Source: Candidatus Magnetomicrobium cryptolimnococcus (lineage in GTDB: Bacteria; Nitrospirota; Thermodesulfovibrionia; Thermodesulfovibrionales; Magnetobacteriaceae). From it: 64,000 bases of DNA. Both the position numbers and the translations under genes were made by a program. The notes below the pieces were generated by a model. The model worked only from the letters and a program-made list of their open reading frames with translations. It did not search any database and was not told the origin of the DNA. The stretch is from positions 1 to 64,000 of the forward strand of contig JAGYWI010000009.1 in assembly GCA_018606805.1 (NCBI GenBank), written 5' to 3'. Shown in pieces: positions 52,344 through 62,506 of this stretch (its first letter is position 1; the number at the start of each line of letters is the position of its first letter).

Positions 52344-53533
52344 CACTTTACTTGTTGGGCTAGTAGAACATGGCGATTGTTGTAGACTCTATCATCACAA
52401 GCGATATCTGCCCAAGCTCCAAAAGTGGTATCCAGCGGATCAGGTTCTTGTGGTAGAAATTCAGGTTTATCTTTATGCTGCTCATTTCCCATTTTCAGGG
52501 GCATTGCCAGGGGTTTACCATATTTCCAACCTTTCTCAAAATGAGCCTCAATGTATTGATTATAAATATCTGAGTCATCAGATGTTTTTTTTACTATTAA
52601 AGAAAAACATTTGTGGGCTGGTATTCCGTAAGGATAAGGATTTAGCAACATATGAGTTGAGGTAGCTATAGCAGATACAGTTGGAGTACCACCATAGAGC
52701 TTAATACAATCAGTTGGTACTTTGTACGTCTCCATTAATTTCTTTAATGAAGCAAGAATTTCTTGTTCAATTTGTCCCTTGCCCTTCTCCTCCGGCTTTT
52801 CTCTGTAATGTGAAATATCAGGATCAGTCAAAAGGACACGCAGACACTGTGGTGTCCTTACTTTCTCTATTGCGTCAAAAATAGTATATCTGTTGGCGCC
52901 CCCTACATCAAAGCCCTGTAGGGACGAACCAATAATCCAAAGCCGCTTATTAGGTCCTTGTGATTCAGCTTCTGCACGTAAATATTGAACAAACCAATCA
53001 TACCCATCACTACGGTTTTTAAAGATTCCTTCCACACCTAATGGGTACTGTATTTTATTTATATTATTATGCATAGCACCATTGATTCTATGATCAGCGG
53101 TTGGCCAGAAGGTATCAAATCTAGTTTCAAGAATTTCCTTCTCAATAACAGAACCGTTTGCTAAGTCAAGAGCTTTCAATAGTTTTAAAGTTCCATCTCT
53201 ATCAGCAGTACAAACCTGATATTGTTTCAAAGGACCTGGTAGTTTATCAGTAGATATGCCAACCAAGTATGGAATGAGATTTTTAGCTTTTAACATTGCG
53301 CCCGCCTCGAATAAAAGCCATGGTGAAGAAAGATTCTCAGCTGTAATACAAACAATACCCACACTAGCCTTTTCTAAATGATTTTCTATCTCAAAATACC
53401 ATTTAGTACCCGCCTCCATATCAACATGAGATGTCCAAACATTTATTGGGGCTAAACAGCCTTTTATAAGTTCACGAAGAGAACTTGCTGTTTCCCTGCT
53501 CTTATCTTTAGACCAAGATATGAAAACATTCAT
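52343..53533 (-). CDS. TIR-domain protein with PLD-like C-terminal domain
   Basis: This is a 396-residue protein. The TIR_2 domain (1-125) begins MNVFISWSKDKS and has the NADase-type catalytic Glu in SPWLLFEAGAM (E76). Residues about 165-370 form a second domain with KRLWIIGSSLQGF (197-208), a LRVLLTDPD strand (231-239) and a HKCFSLIVKK...HFEKGW end, reminiscent of PLD-like ligand-binding or hydrolase domains but without a clear HKD motif. TIR effectors deplete NAD+ on sensing phage. The protein overlaps vapC. I infer a defence role; I cannot name the system. Confidence 0.8.
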   Translation of the reverse strand: MNVFISWSKDKSRETASSLRELIKGCLAPINVWTSHVDMEAGTKWYFEIENHLEKASVGIVCITAENLSSPWLLFEAGAMLKAKNLIPYLVGISTDKLPGPLKQYQVCTADRDGTLKLLKALDLANGSVIEKEILETRFDTFWPTADHRINGAMHNNINKIQYPLGVEGIFKNRSDGYDWFVQYLRAEAESQGPNKRLWIIGSSLQGFDVGGANRYTIFDAIEKVRTPQCLRVLLTDPDISHYREKPEEKGKGQIEQEILASLKKLMETYKVPTDCIKLYGGTPTVSAIATSTHMLLNPYPYGIPAHKCFSLIVKKTSDDSDIYNQYIEAHFEKGWKYGKPLAMPLKMGNEQHKDKPEFLPQEPDPLDTTFGAWADIACDDRVYNNRHVLLAQQVK

Positions 53534-53642
53534 AATTTCAAGTGTTATACCCTTTATTAAATTTACATAAAAATAAATGCACTAAATTATTGTAACATAC
53601 TGTAAATACACCTGTCAATATGTGGCCAGCAGTGATTCAGAA

Positions 53643-53794
53643 ACTAAGGAAACAAACACACAGTGAGGGCGCTGCCCTCACACTCCCGCCAAAGATGCGA
53701 AGGCACACAAGGAGGGTGTGTAGGCACACCTCCCTGTGTGCCTACACACCCTCCGCACCCCTTTTGTCTAAAAGGGTTTTCCCCCTGCGCATCC
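53643..53794. repeat. GC-rich palindromic repeat (family B, with MITE interior)
   Basis: GGGCGCTGCCC and GATGCGAAGGCACAC as in MITE interiors, an inverted GGAGGGTGTGTAGGCACAC / GTGTGCCTACACACCCTCC and the AAAAGGGTTTTCCCCC tail. MITE ends are missing. It lies between the TIR gene and a secreted Cys-rich protein. Confidence 0.7.
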
Positions 53795-53817
53795 TTTTTT
53801 CTTATTTCTTTTTTTTC

Positions 53818-54138
53818 TTATTTGCACTCGTCCGTTTTAAATTCGTCGTAGCCGTATTTTTCCACACCATCAACGGCATCTCTGCATGCGTCATCGCACA
53901 GCTCAGACACTGCTGATGTTAGGGCTTCGTCTATTTTGCTATTGGCTTGTTTAATCAGTTCATTATACATATCATCACCGATCTTTTTGCAAGCATCCAA
54001 ACTCTTAATTTCTCCGCCTTTTTGATAACATATGTTGTACAGGTTAAATAACTCCTTACAATCATCTTCATCTACGGCATAAGCGTAACTACACATCAAC
54101 GATAATACTGCTAACATCACTAAAACCCTTTTGAACAT
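53818..54138 (-). CDS. Small cysteine-rich secreted protein
   Basis: This 106-residue protein has a signal peptide (VLVMLAVLSLMCSYAYA, cleavage near 22). The mature part is acidic and helical with six cysteines (about 27, 37, 50, 81, 85 and 105), suggesting three disulfides. GGAGGGAAA precedes the ATG. No family is recognised. It is upstream on the minus strand of nothing obvious and separated by a GC-rich repeat from the TIR gene. Confidence 0.7.
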   Translation of the reverse strand: MFKRVLVMLAVLSLMCSYAYAVDEDDCKELFNLYNICYQKGGEIKSLDACKKIGDDMYNELIKQANSKIDEALTSAVSELCDDACRDAVDGVEKYGYDEFKTDECK

Positions 54139-54229
54139 CCCTTTTCCCTCCTTTGGTTGGCGCGATATACGTTTAGTAACTAAAAACGGCTGTATTATAT
54201 CATAATTATTTTAGCATTTATAATAGTTT

Positions 54230-56176
54230 TTAATGTAAGCGCAAATTCATTATAATTAGCTTCAGTTCCTCTGCTATTTGTTGTTTGTTACTGATATTTG
54301 AAAAGCGATATGTATAGTGTAACATAACTATCTTTTTTATATCATCAGGTGCATTTTTTAAAATAGTACTTTTTTCAATACGTTTCATCCACTGTGCCAT
54401 ACTCTCCCAACTATATCTTGGAGGGGCAAGTTCTTGCAGCTTTTTAAAAATATAATCATTTGGTCTTTGGAGGCTGTCCTTGCTAAGTTTTTTGTTTACT
54501 TTTTTTAGTAAAAACACTGTAAACACCTTACTCCTTATCATCAAATAAAGTATCAGGGCTGCAATTGTGGCATATACAATATGCCTGTTTTTATTTATAC
54601 CGTCTTCCTTAACCCATCGTTTAAACGAAAATATCAGGTTTGAAAATGTATCAACAAAGGGAAGTAATTTAGGCACCCTTACAGATTCATATTCTACCCA
54701 TGATGAAGGCGTGTTATCAACGTTAATCCACTGTCCTTCATGCCATGCCACTGCCCAGGCGTGGGCATGACGTTTCCGCACTATATACAAGTTAAGGCTA
54801 CTATTGTACTCAAATACGGAATAACCGACGGCGTATCGTGCCGGTATGCCAAGGCTTCGCAGAATCAGCACTGTAGCTGTAGCAAAATATTCACAGTGCC
54901 CACTTTTGCTTGCTAATAAAAATTGTTTAAGTGGGGTGGCTGCTACATTAGCGCTTTCGTAATTTAAAGTATATTTGTAGTCTTTTTGGAATATCATATT
55001 AAGTCGCTTTATAATGTGTTTTTGTGGTACATCTTTTAAGTGGTGTTGTTCAATGAACTGGTCTATGGCAGCTTTTTCTATATTAGGCACGCTTACATCT
55101 GTTTTAGTTGGCAGCGTTGATAACGTATCTACATTAATATAGTTAAGGCGGTATTTTAAAAACCCCGGGGTTTTTTCTATTTTAATTAAGTTATAGGGGT
55201 TTATAAAAAGTGCTTTAGCATCCATGGCGTTTACCCAAAATGTGTTATTTGGGTGTGCAAGTACTGTGTTTTTGTTATTATGAGTAGTGTACACGGTAAG
55301 TGTGTCATAATGATTAACATCAGCCAGTTTACTATTTAAAAGCCATCCATTGCCTGCGGCAACAGCTTGCCACTGCCTATTTGATGTAAACCAGCCATGC
55401 TTAATGTACACATCATGCTCAGCCTCAAGAAGTAGCAGGGGGGCATCTGCCTTAACGCGCATGGCTATGCCATCTGATAGTTTAACGCTGCCTATCTTGC
55501 CTATCCACGTTGAGCTGCGCAGGGCATCCTCTTGTTTATTAAGATAGGACATGTATAGCATGATATCCAGTTCCTCTATAATTTGGCGTACTCGGTCTAT
55601 GGCAATCTGGTCTATGTAACCTAAGATAAAGACCGATACGGACAAAAAAAGCCACTCTATTAGAGAAAACCGTTTTTGTCTTACGACATATAGGCTAGAT
55701 AGCGTAATTAAGCTAAAGCCTATGTAAAACCACACAGTGCGCGTATCTGCTGTGCTTGCTGCAAAGATGCTCACGGCTATATACAGGTAGAGGAAGTCTA
55801 TGTATCTTTCTCGGTATTTGGTGTCTTTACGTTTTTTCCTTAAAGTGAAAAACAGGCTGCTTATTGGTAGTTTATTTTGTTGACTATAGATTTGCCCAAC
55901 TATAATAGGAAACAAAAAAACAGGTAGCCACCGCAAAAATATCTTAAACCAAAGACTATCCTCCGACTTAAAAAACAAAAGAATAAGTAAAGCGCCTATG
56001 CAGATAAGGACTGATAGGTCTACTATTTTATCGAATTTTTCATCTGTAATATGCAGTTTAAACTGTATAAAACCAGAGCTAAACGTTAGGGCGCTTAACA
56101 CTAAGCCAAGTGTAAGGTGATTTGTCTGCCACCCCCAAAAGCCAAGTGTAATGGATATTAACGCTCTATACAACAA
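54230..56176 (-). CDS. TgpA-like membrane transglutaminase
   Basis: This is a 648-residue protein with about six N-terminal membrane helices (about 1-200, DUF3488 type), a periplasmic transglutaminase core (about 340-500) and one membrane helix (about 540), then a cytosolic DUF4129-like tail. The catalytic triad is visible: C428 in SGHCEYFA, the His in RHAHAWAV and the Asp in VDNTPSSW. It lies 5 bp after DUF58 and with MoxR makes the conserved triplet. Its physiological role is not settled; cell-wall or envelope protein maturation is likely. Confidence 0.92.
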   Translation of the reverse strand: MLYRALISITLGFWGWQTNHLTLGLVLSALTFSSGFIQFKLHITDEKFDKIVDLSVLICIGALLILLFFKSEDSLWFKIFLRWLPVFLFPIIVGQIYSQQNKLPISSLFFTLRKKRKDTKYRERYIDFLYLYIAVSIFAASTADTRTVWFYIGFSLITLSSLYVVRQKRFSLIEWLFLSVSVFILGYIDQIAIDRVRQIIEELDIMLYMSYLNKQEDALRSSTWIGKIGSVKLSDGIAMRVKADAPLLLLEAEHDVYIKHGWFTSNRQWQAVAAGNGWLLNSKLADVNHYDTLTVYTTHNNKNTVLAHPNNTFWVNAMDAKALFINPYNLIKIEKTPGFLKYRLNYINVDTLSTLPTKTDVSVPNIEKAAIDQFIEQHHLKDVPQKHIIKRLNMIFQKDYKYTLNYESANVAATPLKQFLLASKSGHCEYFATATVLILRSLGIPARYAVGYSVFEYNSSLNLYIVRKRHAHAWAVAWHEGQWINVDNTPSSWVEYESVRVPKLLPFVDTFSNLIFSFKRWVKEDGINKNRHIVYATIAALILYLMIRSKVFTVFLLKKVNKKLSKDSLQRPNDYIFKKLQELAPPRYSWESMAQWMKRIEKSTILKNAPDDIKKIVMLHYTYRFSNISNKQQIAEELKLIIMNLRLH

Positions 56177-56181
56177 AATAC

Positions 56182-57528
56182 TTACCTAATTGACAGGCGC
56201 TTTAAATCTTCTAATGCCCTGTCAGTATGTATCATGTGCACTAAGCCATCAAAGGGTAATGCCTCATCTACATTATTTAGCTTTTTATCACACACAACTA
56301 TTACACGCACATCAAGGCCAGTGGCGCGCACTAAATCAACAAGCGCCTTACGCCTCTTATCCCACGCAAGAAACACAAATATAATGCTTGTCAGCAGGTG
56401 CACTCTACTTTCAACACTACTAACAAGTACGCTAAACCCCTTATCCTTACAAAGTGCTATACTGGCCAAAACCTCAATACTATTGATTTTATCCCCAAGC
56501 CCCCTGCCCATCGTAAAACAATATACGTCGTTTTCAACAAACATCAAATCAAGTAAACACTCGCTATCATCTATCGTAGCAATAAATGAAGCGGCTATGG
56601 AAACGCCAAGCTCAAATGCGGGCATTAAGCGTTCATCGCCAAAGGTGTCAAGCACAAGTGCGTGGCGGGCGAAGTACTCCTCTTGGTACTTTTTAACAAC
56701 AAGTTTGTCGGTTTTAGCTAAGCTCTTCCAGTCAATAAAACGCAGCTGCTCACCCGGCGTGTAGTCTTTTAACGAGTGAAACTCCTCCGAATCCCCCGTA
56801 AAGGCTGCCAAAGCAACACCGCCTCGATGGTATCTGCGTGAGCCTCTTAGCTTAAATTCCTCTATTTCATAGCGCTTAGGCAGCACTATAATAGAGTCTT
56901 CTAATTTGATTTTCCTAGTAGCACGAAATAAACCAAAAGGGTCCTTACGTGCTATTAATATAGTGGCAAACCCAAGTCTTCCGCGCACAGTGGGCGTTAA
57001 TTGCATTTGAACCTCTATGGTTTCACCCGGTAGGATGGTAGGCAGCTGGCGGGGAATTAAATCTACATTATGGGCTTTACGCTTTATAAGCCAGTGCCAA
57101 TTATGGTAGAGAAATGGTTGAAATCTACTATTCAGATTACTACCTATGAATTCATCAAACGTTGGCCGTAAATCCTTGAAAATATCAAGAATTTCAAGAC
57201 CTACTTCTTTCTTTTTTGAGATATTTTCGATTAATATCTTATAATATACAGGGTGCTCTACTGTGGCATATTTGGGTAGTAAACGTTTAATATGGAAATT
57301 TACCTTAAATGATAATGAATATAAAAAAGCTACCATAAGTATAACTGCTAAAAACCCTAATATCTGATATGCCATGCTCATTTTCGGATCAATGGAAAGT
57401 ACAACGGAAATAGCCATAGCTATAATTACGAAATAACCACTGTTTGTGAAATGCAGCCTTCTCCAAAGAACAGCCTTTGCATCGTTTAAGTATAGTATAT
57501 AAAGCAATTTTTGAAAAAACCTATACAT
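56182..57528 (-). CDS. DUF58 protein
   Basis: This 448-residue protein has two N-terminal membrane helices (about 30-75) and the DUF58 region with TGDSEEFHSLKDYTPGEQ and LRFIDWKSLAKTDKLVVKKY. The C-terminal vWA-like fold (about 270-445) keeps partial MIDAS-like acidic residues (LVLDTFGDE). DUF58 works with MoxR ATPases. The frame is open to 57618 inside moxR; ATG 57528, just after the moxR stop, avoids an 82-nt overlap. Confidence 0.9.
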   Translation of the reverse strand: MYRFFQKLLYILYLNDAKAVLWRRLHFTNSGYFVIIAMAISVVLSIDPKMSMAYQILGFLAVILMVAFLYSLSFKVNFHIKRLLPKYATVEHPVYYKILIENISKKKEVGLEILDIFKDLRPTFDEFIGSNLNSRFQPFLYHNWHWLIKRKAHNVDLIPRQLPTILPGETIEVQMQLTPTVRGRLGFATILIARKDPFGLFRATRKIKLEDSIIVLPKRYEIEEFKLRGSRRYHRGGVALAAFTGDSEEFHSLKDYTPGEQLRFIDWKSLAKTDKLVVKKYQEEYFARHALVLDTFGDERLMPAFELGVSIAASFIATIDDSECLLDLMFVENDVYCFTMGRGLGDKINSIEVLASIALCKDKGFSVLVSSVESRVHLLTSIIFVFLAWDKRRKALVDLVRATGLDVRVIVVCDKKLNNVDEALPFDGLVHMIHTDRALEDLKRLSIR

Positions 57529-57535
57529 TTGACTA

Positions 57536-58492
57536 TTAAAGTGGGCAAGGGACTGTTTGTAGGATGTCAAGCACAATATCCTTTGGTGTCCTGCCTTCAA
57601 AAATGACTTGGTGGTCAACTATAATTCTATGGGCAATGACATTAACGGCCAGCTCTTTGATATGGTCGGGATTTACAAAATCCATGCCATAAGTAAGCGC
57701 TAATGAGCGCGCCACTTCCATAAGCGTAATGGAAGCCCGTGGGCTAGCGCCCATCTTGACCCCGGCAGTTTTGCGTGTTTGGGCTATTAGGTCTACAATG
57801 TACTGGCAGAGCTCTTTCGAAATAAAGACCTTCTTAGCGGCAGCTCTTAAGGCCAACACCTCTTCAATAGAAACAGTGGCCGTAATGGAGTCTATCGGGT
57901 GGGTTTCAAGCTGTGAGAGTAAGATTTCAGTTTCCTTAAGGCTATCAATATAGCCAAGATTTAACTTCATAGTAAATCTATCAAGCAGTGCCTCAGACAG
58001 TGGATACGTACCGTAGAACTCCACCGGGTTTTGAGTGGCTATGACAAAAAACGGGTCATTTAACAAATAAGTTTTCTCATCAACAGTAACCTGCCTTTCC
58101 CCCATACACTCAAGCAGTGCAGATTGGGTACGGGGCGAGGTACGGTTAATTTCATCGGCAAGAAGTATATTCGTAAAGACCGGACCTCTACGAAACTGAA
58201 ACTGTTTGCGCTCAGGATTAAACATGGCAATACCAACGATGTCTGAAGGCAGTAAGTCGGGTGTAAACTGTATACGCTTAAACTCAGCTGCTATGGTTTT
58301 AGCAAAGCTACGTGATAGCATGGTTTTTCCAGTGCCCGGATAGTCTTCTAATAAGACATGCCCTCCTGCTGCAAAGGCTGCAATTAGTTTTCTTATGCTA
58401 TCGTCTTGCTCGATGATGACAGTTTTAAGATTTGTAAAGATTTTACTAATAGTTACACTTGCAAGACTAAATAACTGCTCTTTTGTCTTCAC
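57536..58492 (-). CDS. MoxR-family AAA+ ATPase
   Basis: This 318-residue ATPase has Walker A DYPGTGKTML, Walker B ILLADEINRT, sensor 1 FFVIATQNP and an arginine finger region ALLDRFTMKL. MoxR proteins act as chaperones that assemble metal or vWA protein complexes. It begins the moxR-DUF58-tgpA transcript. The upstream gap (58493-58816) holds repeats and a divergent start of the TPR gene. Confidence 0.93.
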   Translation of the reverse strand: MKTKEQLFSLASVTISKIFTNLKTVIIEQDDSIRKLIAAFAAGGHVLLEDYPGTGKTMLSRSFAKTIAAEFKRIQFTPDLLPSDIVGIAMFNPERKQFQFRRGPVFTNILLADEINRTSPRTQSALLECMGERQVTVDEKTYLLNDPFFVIATQNPVEFYGTYPLSEALLDRFTMKLNLGYIDSLKETEILLSQLETHPIDSITATVSIEEVLALRAAAKKVFISKELCQYIVDLIAQTRKTAGVKMGASPRASITLMEVARSLALTYGMDFVNPDHIKELAVNVIAHRIIVDHQVIFEGRTPKDIVLDILQTVPCPL

Positions 58493-58548
58493 ATTTTTTA
58501 TTATAACAGAAAGAAAGTATAATGGACTGAAGAATTTAGACAGGAAAA

Positions 58549-58688
58549 ATTAAAAAAAATGGTCTTGACAAATCAGTCCACCTTACCCTTCGTCGCTTAC
58601 GCTCCTCGCAATGACGAATTTGTTATCTAACACTATCTATTCAGGACTACCCAATTTGTGTCCTTATCAAATCGAAACGCTCTATAAT
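58549..58688. repeat. Composite repeat (family A tail plus family C end)
   Basis: TTGACAAATCAGTCCACCTT matches 34418 onward. CTTCGTCGCTTACGCTCCTC to 58652 repeats 477-543, and 58652-58688 is the family C end. An open frame on the minus strand (58633-58854) partly covers this and shows no recognisable family. No other gene was found in 58493-58816. Confidence 0.75.
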
Positions 58689-58816
58689 GGCATTGCCCTG
58701 TATACCCCCCTCTTTCCTTTACCACTTCTTCATACTTTACAAAATTCACTAAGGCTTTCTTGATTTTTTCTTGGATAATGCCATAAGATATACTTATCAA
58801 AGGATGATAAACGACG

Positions 58817-61800
58817 ATGAGTATAGTTAAAAGCTTTTTCAGGTCTATAGGCATGGATAGTAGGGGGAATTACGATACCTACTTTAGCAAGGCAAATGAG
58901 GCTATTAAAACTGGCAAGATAGACAAGGCGAGCAAATTTCTTCTTTTAGCGGTAGAGTCTTTAGAGCAAAAAGATGAGCTTACTGAAGAACAACGAAAGA
59001 TGCTTGGCAGTGCATATTTAATGCTGGCTGATTCATATTTACAAGCCAATGATAATAAAACAGCTCTTGATTATTATGTAAAGGCGCACGATAGTGCTGC
59101 GTCGTTGTCTGCTTTTTCGCAAGATGCCATTAAGATGTTAGCGCTGCGCTTAGGTAGTGAGGGAAAGCTTCGCAAAAAGGATGAATTTATTTTTCTTGAG
59201 TACATAAAATTAGCACCACGCATTGATGAAAATCAACCGGTTTATGCGTTTTTGGAAGCTGCTTGTGCTGACAAAAAGGTTAGGGTCTCTACCATTTATT
59301 ATTATATTGCACTTTCATTAATTAAAAAAGATGGTAATGCTTATGATTTTGAAAATACCCCAAAAGATGACCTTGAGAGAGCTAATTTGTACCTTGAGAC
59401 AGCGCTAAAGAGAAATGTTAAGAATAAGCAATACCTGCACTATCTTGCTATCATACAGAGCTATTTGCATCAAACCCAAAAGGCAATACAGTATTTGGTT
59501 GAACTGGTTGCGCTTTCGCCCAAAAATACTGAGTATCGTTTTCTATTAGCAAAGGAATATATAAAGATTAAAAAATATGCTGATGCTAAGGTTCAATTAG
59601 AAGAGCTTGTTAAACTTAAAAAAGACATAATGTCGCTTATGCTTTTAGCTCAAATGTATGTTATTGAAGAAAACTATGAATTTGCTCAGACTTCTTGTGA
59701 GGAGGCTATTGCTTTACTTAAAGAAGACGATTTTAACTTAATCTCACTTTACATCAATATTTTATATAAAGGGGAAAAGTATGCGCTCATTGTGGCTGCT
59801 ATTGAAAAATACACGGTTGATGATGAATTAATCAAGGCACATAAAAATATGATTTTTCATGTAGGGCGGGCATATCTTAATGTTGGAAGGTATAAAGAAA
59901 GTGCTACGTTATTTGAAAAACTGTTAAAGCTGAAGATTTACGAGCTTTATTACTACTATTATGGCTGTGCTTTAGCCAATGGTGGGCAGTTAAATGCGGC
60001 GCTTAATGTTTTTAATGAGCTTACGCAAAAGGGTACTAAGAATTTTATAGGTATTTCTTATTTACAGGGTGGTAACATTTTTTATAAATTAAATAACATA
60101 AATAAGGCTAAGGAGTATTATGAAAAGGCAGTTACGGTTGCTCCTGACAATATGGATATATGTCGTGTAGTTGTTAATTTTTATTACAATATTAATTTTT
60201 ATAAAAGGGCTCTTGAGCTAATACCGGAGCCGGCTGAAGATGGCCAATTTTATTTAATTAGAGGGCTTATTTACGAAAAGACGGCTAATTATGCTAAAGC
60301 TGCTGAGGCTTATGGCAAGGCCGCTGCGTATAGCGTGGTTGAAAGGGAAAGTCGGTGCCGTTTAGGTGTTGCACTTTGTAAAAATGCGGATTATGACTTA
60401 GCTTTTAAAGAACTAAAGCTCATATATGATAACGGGGAGCGTTCAAAGACTATTTTATACTATTTAGGGTTTTGTGCTTTTAAAATATCAGACTTTGAAA
60501 CAAGTTTTAGTGTATGGACGGAGCTTGCTGAAAGTGCTGCTGGGGAGTCGTCTTTAATTAAGAATTTGTGTGTGTTACATCATCAGCTGGGGCACAAATC
60601 CCTTGAAGGTGGTAACTATACTAAAGCTATTGAGCACTTTGAGCTTTATTTTAAAGATATTAATGATGAGACATATAAACAGATGCTGTTTAAGGAAATA
60701 TTTTTGCGTACGGGTATGAACTCTATAAAAAGAGGGGAGTACGCCGAGGCTGTCAAAGAGCTAAAAAGGGCGTTTGACTTTAGAAAAGATGCTATTTGCC
60801 TTTTCTACATTGGGCTTTGTAATATGAAAATAGGTAACCACGCCGAGTGCCTGCGTATTTTAGAAAGTTTAACGGGGAAATTGCCTGATGCTGATAAGCT
60901 CAATTATCATTTAGCGCTAACACATTTTAATCTTGGAAATGATGACAGGGCTATCAAATTACTTAATGAGATACTGGATAGTGTTAGCCATGAGAGTGTT
61001 TACATCTGGCATGCTGCTACCGTAGTTGCCAACGAGCATATAAGGCATAATAAATATGATTTGGCTGGTGAAGTATATAAAAATTTATTAGTATATATGG
61101 GTAAAGTAAGCAGTGTGCAAAAAAATATAGAAAACATAGTCCACCAGATATCGTCTTGTCTTGTCTTAACAGATGAATTAGGGCGACTGCGTGATTTAAT
61201 AGAGATTCAGATAATTAAAGAATATGAGATGCTGGTGCGGTATTATATATCGCTAGGGCATGCCATTGAGAAACGTGTGGATGAGGCCATTGTTGAAATT
61301 AAACTAGTTTTAGAGGTTGATTGGGAAAATATCTTTGCAAGAAGGCTTGCTTTTAAATTATACATGTATAAGGCAAAGGAAAGTATCCTTGAAGACAATC
61401 TTAGTGCTGCTGATGAATATATGAGGCTTGCCAGAGAGGTCAGTCTTAATGAAGAAGAACATCAAGAGGCACTGGCTGAGGTTAAAACAGAAAAACTAAG
61501 CGTATACCTAAAGGCAGGCAAGCGCGATGAAATATCTGCCCGGTGGAAACGTATGTACCAACAAAACCCACTGGATGCTATGACATTGCATGACCTTGCT
61601 ATACTTTATTTTTGGTGGGCTATGAATGCTGCTAAATTAAATGAAGAGTACTGGCAGCATGCCATAGGGTTTTGGGTTACCATTGAAAGTATGGATGCCT
61701 TCTGGGTTGATTGGCGACAGATACGACAGAAGGTGTATGCCTATAAAATAGCAGAGAAGGATGTCCGAAAGGTGCGTTATGATTTAGTTAATAGGTATAT

Positions 61801-62503
61801 TAAAGATTATTTGATTGATAATATGAACACCTATGCTAGAAAAGATGATAAGGAGCTTAAGGGCAAGTATGAGGAGTTAGCCCTTACGGTATGTTTTGAA
61901 CGGGTATCGGCTGCCTGTTATAAAGAAGTAATGGCGTTTTTGAAGGGGCTGCAAATTGGCACAGATGTGGGGGTTGGAATAGACAGCTTGATGAAACTTA
62001 TAAAAAGGGGGGAGCTCCGTAAGGCAGTTAAGGTGATTGATGAGTCTACTGAGGAGGCCTCAATGCTTTACTACGGTATACCTTATGGCGTAACTATGCT
62101 TAAGCTCATTAACTTATTTACTAAGGTAAAGACAATTATTGAGCTTTTGTCAAAGGTTGAGGAAAATACGAGTGTTGGCAAGATGAAGCTATACTTGTCT
62201 GATTTTGGAAGATATATGGCTTTAGTTGAATGCACTAAAAGCCAGCTCTATGTGCTTACAATACTTGATGCGGTGGCTAATGAGCAAAAGGGGACGTGGG
62301 AGTATAAAATTATAATGGCGCATTTATTTTTAAGAAAGGGGCTTACTGAGGTTACGTTTGAGCCGGCTACTGCACATGTCAGTTGGAATGAGGCCATTAG
62401 GTTTGCTAATGAGGCTTTACAGGTGATTAAAGAACCAGCGGTTACAAGCTTTATAAATGCAACTATAAAGGAAATAGAGGAAAACTTAGCCAAAAAGGAC
62501 TAA
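58817..62503 (+). CDS. Giant TPR protein
   Basis: This 1228-residue protein lacks a signal peptide and is made almost throughout of degenerate TPR hairpins (about 20 or more), e.g. ALDYYVKAHDSA, AKEYYEKAVTVAPDN and AAEAYGKAAAY. TPR scaffolds gather partners in secretion, polarity or pilus machines. The last 300 residues are less regular. The next gene lies 3 bp on, so TPR, J-like protein and PilB/GspE ATPase form one operon. The likely role is cytosolic scaffold of that secretion/pilus system, by context only. Confidence 0.85.
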   Translation: MSIVKSFFRSIGMDSRGNYDTYFSKANEAIKTGKIDKASKFLLLAVESLEQKDELTEEQRKMLGSAYLMLADSYLQANDNKTALDYYVKAHDSAASLSAFSQDAIKMLALRLGSEGKLRKKDEFIFLEYIKLAPRIDENQPVYAFLEAACADKKVRVSTIYYYIALSLIKKDGNAYDFENTPKDDLERANLYLETALKRNVKNKQYLHYLAIIQSYLHQTQKAIQYLVELVALSPKNTEYRFLLAKEYIKIKKYADAKVQLEELVKLKKDIMSLMLLAQMYVIEENYEFAQTSCEEAIALLKEDDFNLISLYINILYKGEKYALIVAAIEKYTVDDELIKAHKNMIFHVGRAYLNVGRYKESATLFEKLLKLKIYELYYYYYGCALANGGQLNAALNVFNELTQKGTKNFIGISYLQGGNIFYKLNNINKAKEYYEKAVTVAPDNMDICRVVVNFYYNINFYKRALELIPEPAEDGQFYLIRGLIYEKTANYAKAAEAYGKAAAYSVVERESRCRLGVALCKNADYDLAFKELKLIYDNGERSKTILYYLGFCAFKISDFETSFSVWTELAESAAGESSLIKNLCVLHHQLGHKSLEGGNYTKAIEHFELYFKDINDETYKQMLFKEIFLRTGMNSIKRGEYAEAVKELKRAFDFRKDAICLFYIGLCNMKIGNHAECLRILESLTGKLPDADKLNYHLALTHFNLGNDDRAIKLLNEILDSVSHESVYIWHAATVVANEHIRHNKYDLAGEVYKNLLVYMGKVSSVQKNIENIVHQISSCLVLTDELGRLRDLIEIQIIKEYEMLVRYYISLGHAIEKRVDEAIVEIKLVLEVDWENIFARRLAFKLYMYKAKESILEDNLSAADEYMRLAREVSLNEEEHQEALAEVKTEKLSVYLKAGKRDEISARWKRMYQQNPLDAMTLHDLAILYFWWAMNAAKLNEEYWQHAIGFWVTIESMDAFWVDWRQIRQKVYAYKIAEKDVRKVRYDLVNRYIKDYLIDNMNTYARKDDKELKGKYEELALTVCFERVSAACYKEVMAFLKGLQIGTDVGVGIDSLMKLIKRGELRKAVKVIDESTEEASMLYYGIPYGVTMLKLINLFTKVKTIIELLSKVEENTSVGKMKLYLSDFGRYMALVECTKSQLYVLTILDAVANEQKGTWEYKIIMAHLFLRKGLTEVTFEPATAHVSWNEAIRFANEALQVIKEPAVTSFINATIKEIEENLAKKD

Positions 62504-62506
62504 ACT

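Noticed and set aside
58633-58854. 73-codon minus-strand frame before the TPR gene
   Set aside because: It runs through repeat DNA and overlaps the divergent TPR start; no family or ribosome site was recognised.
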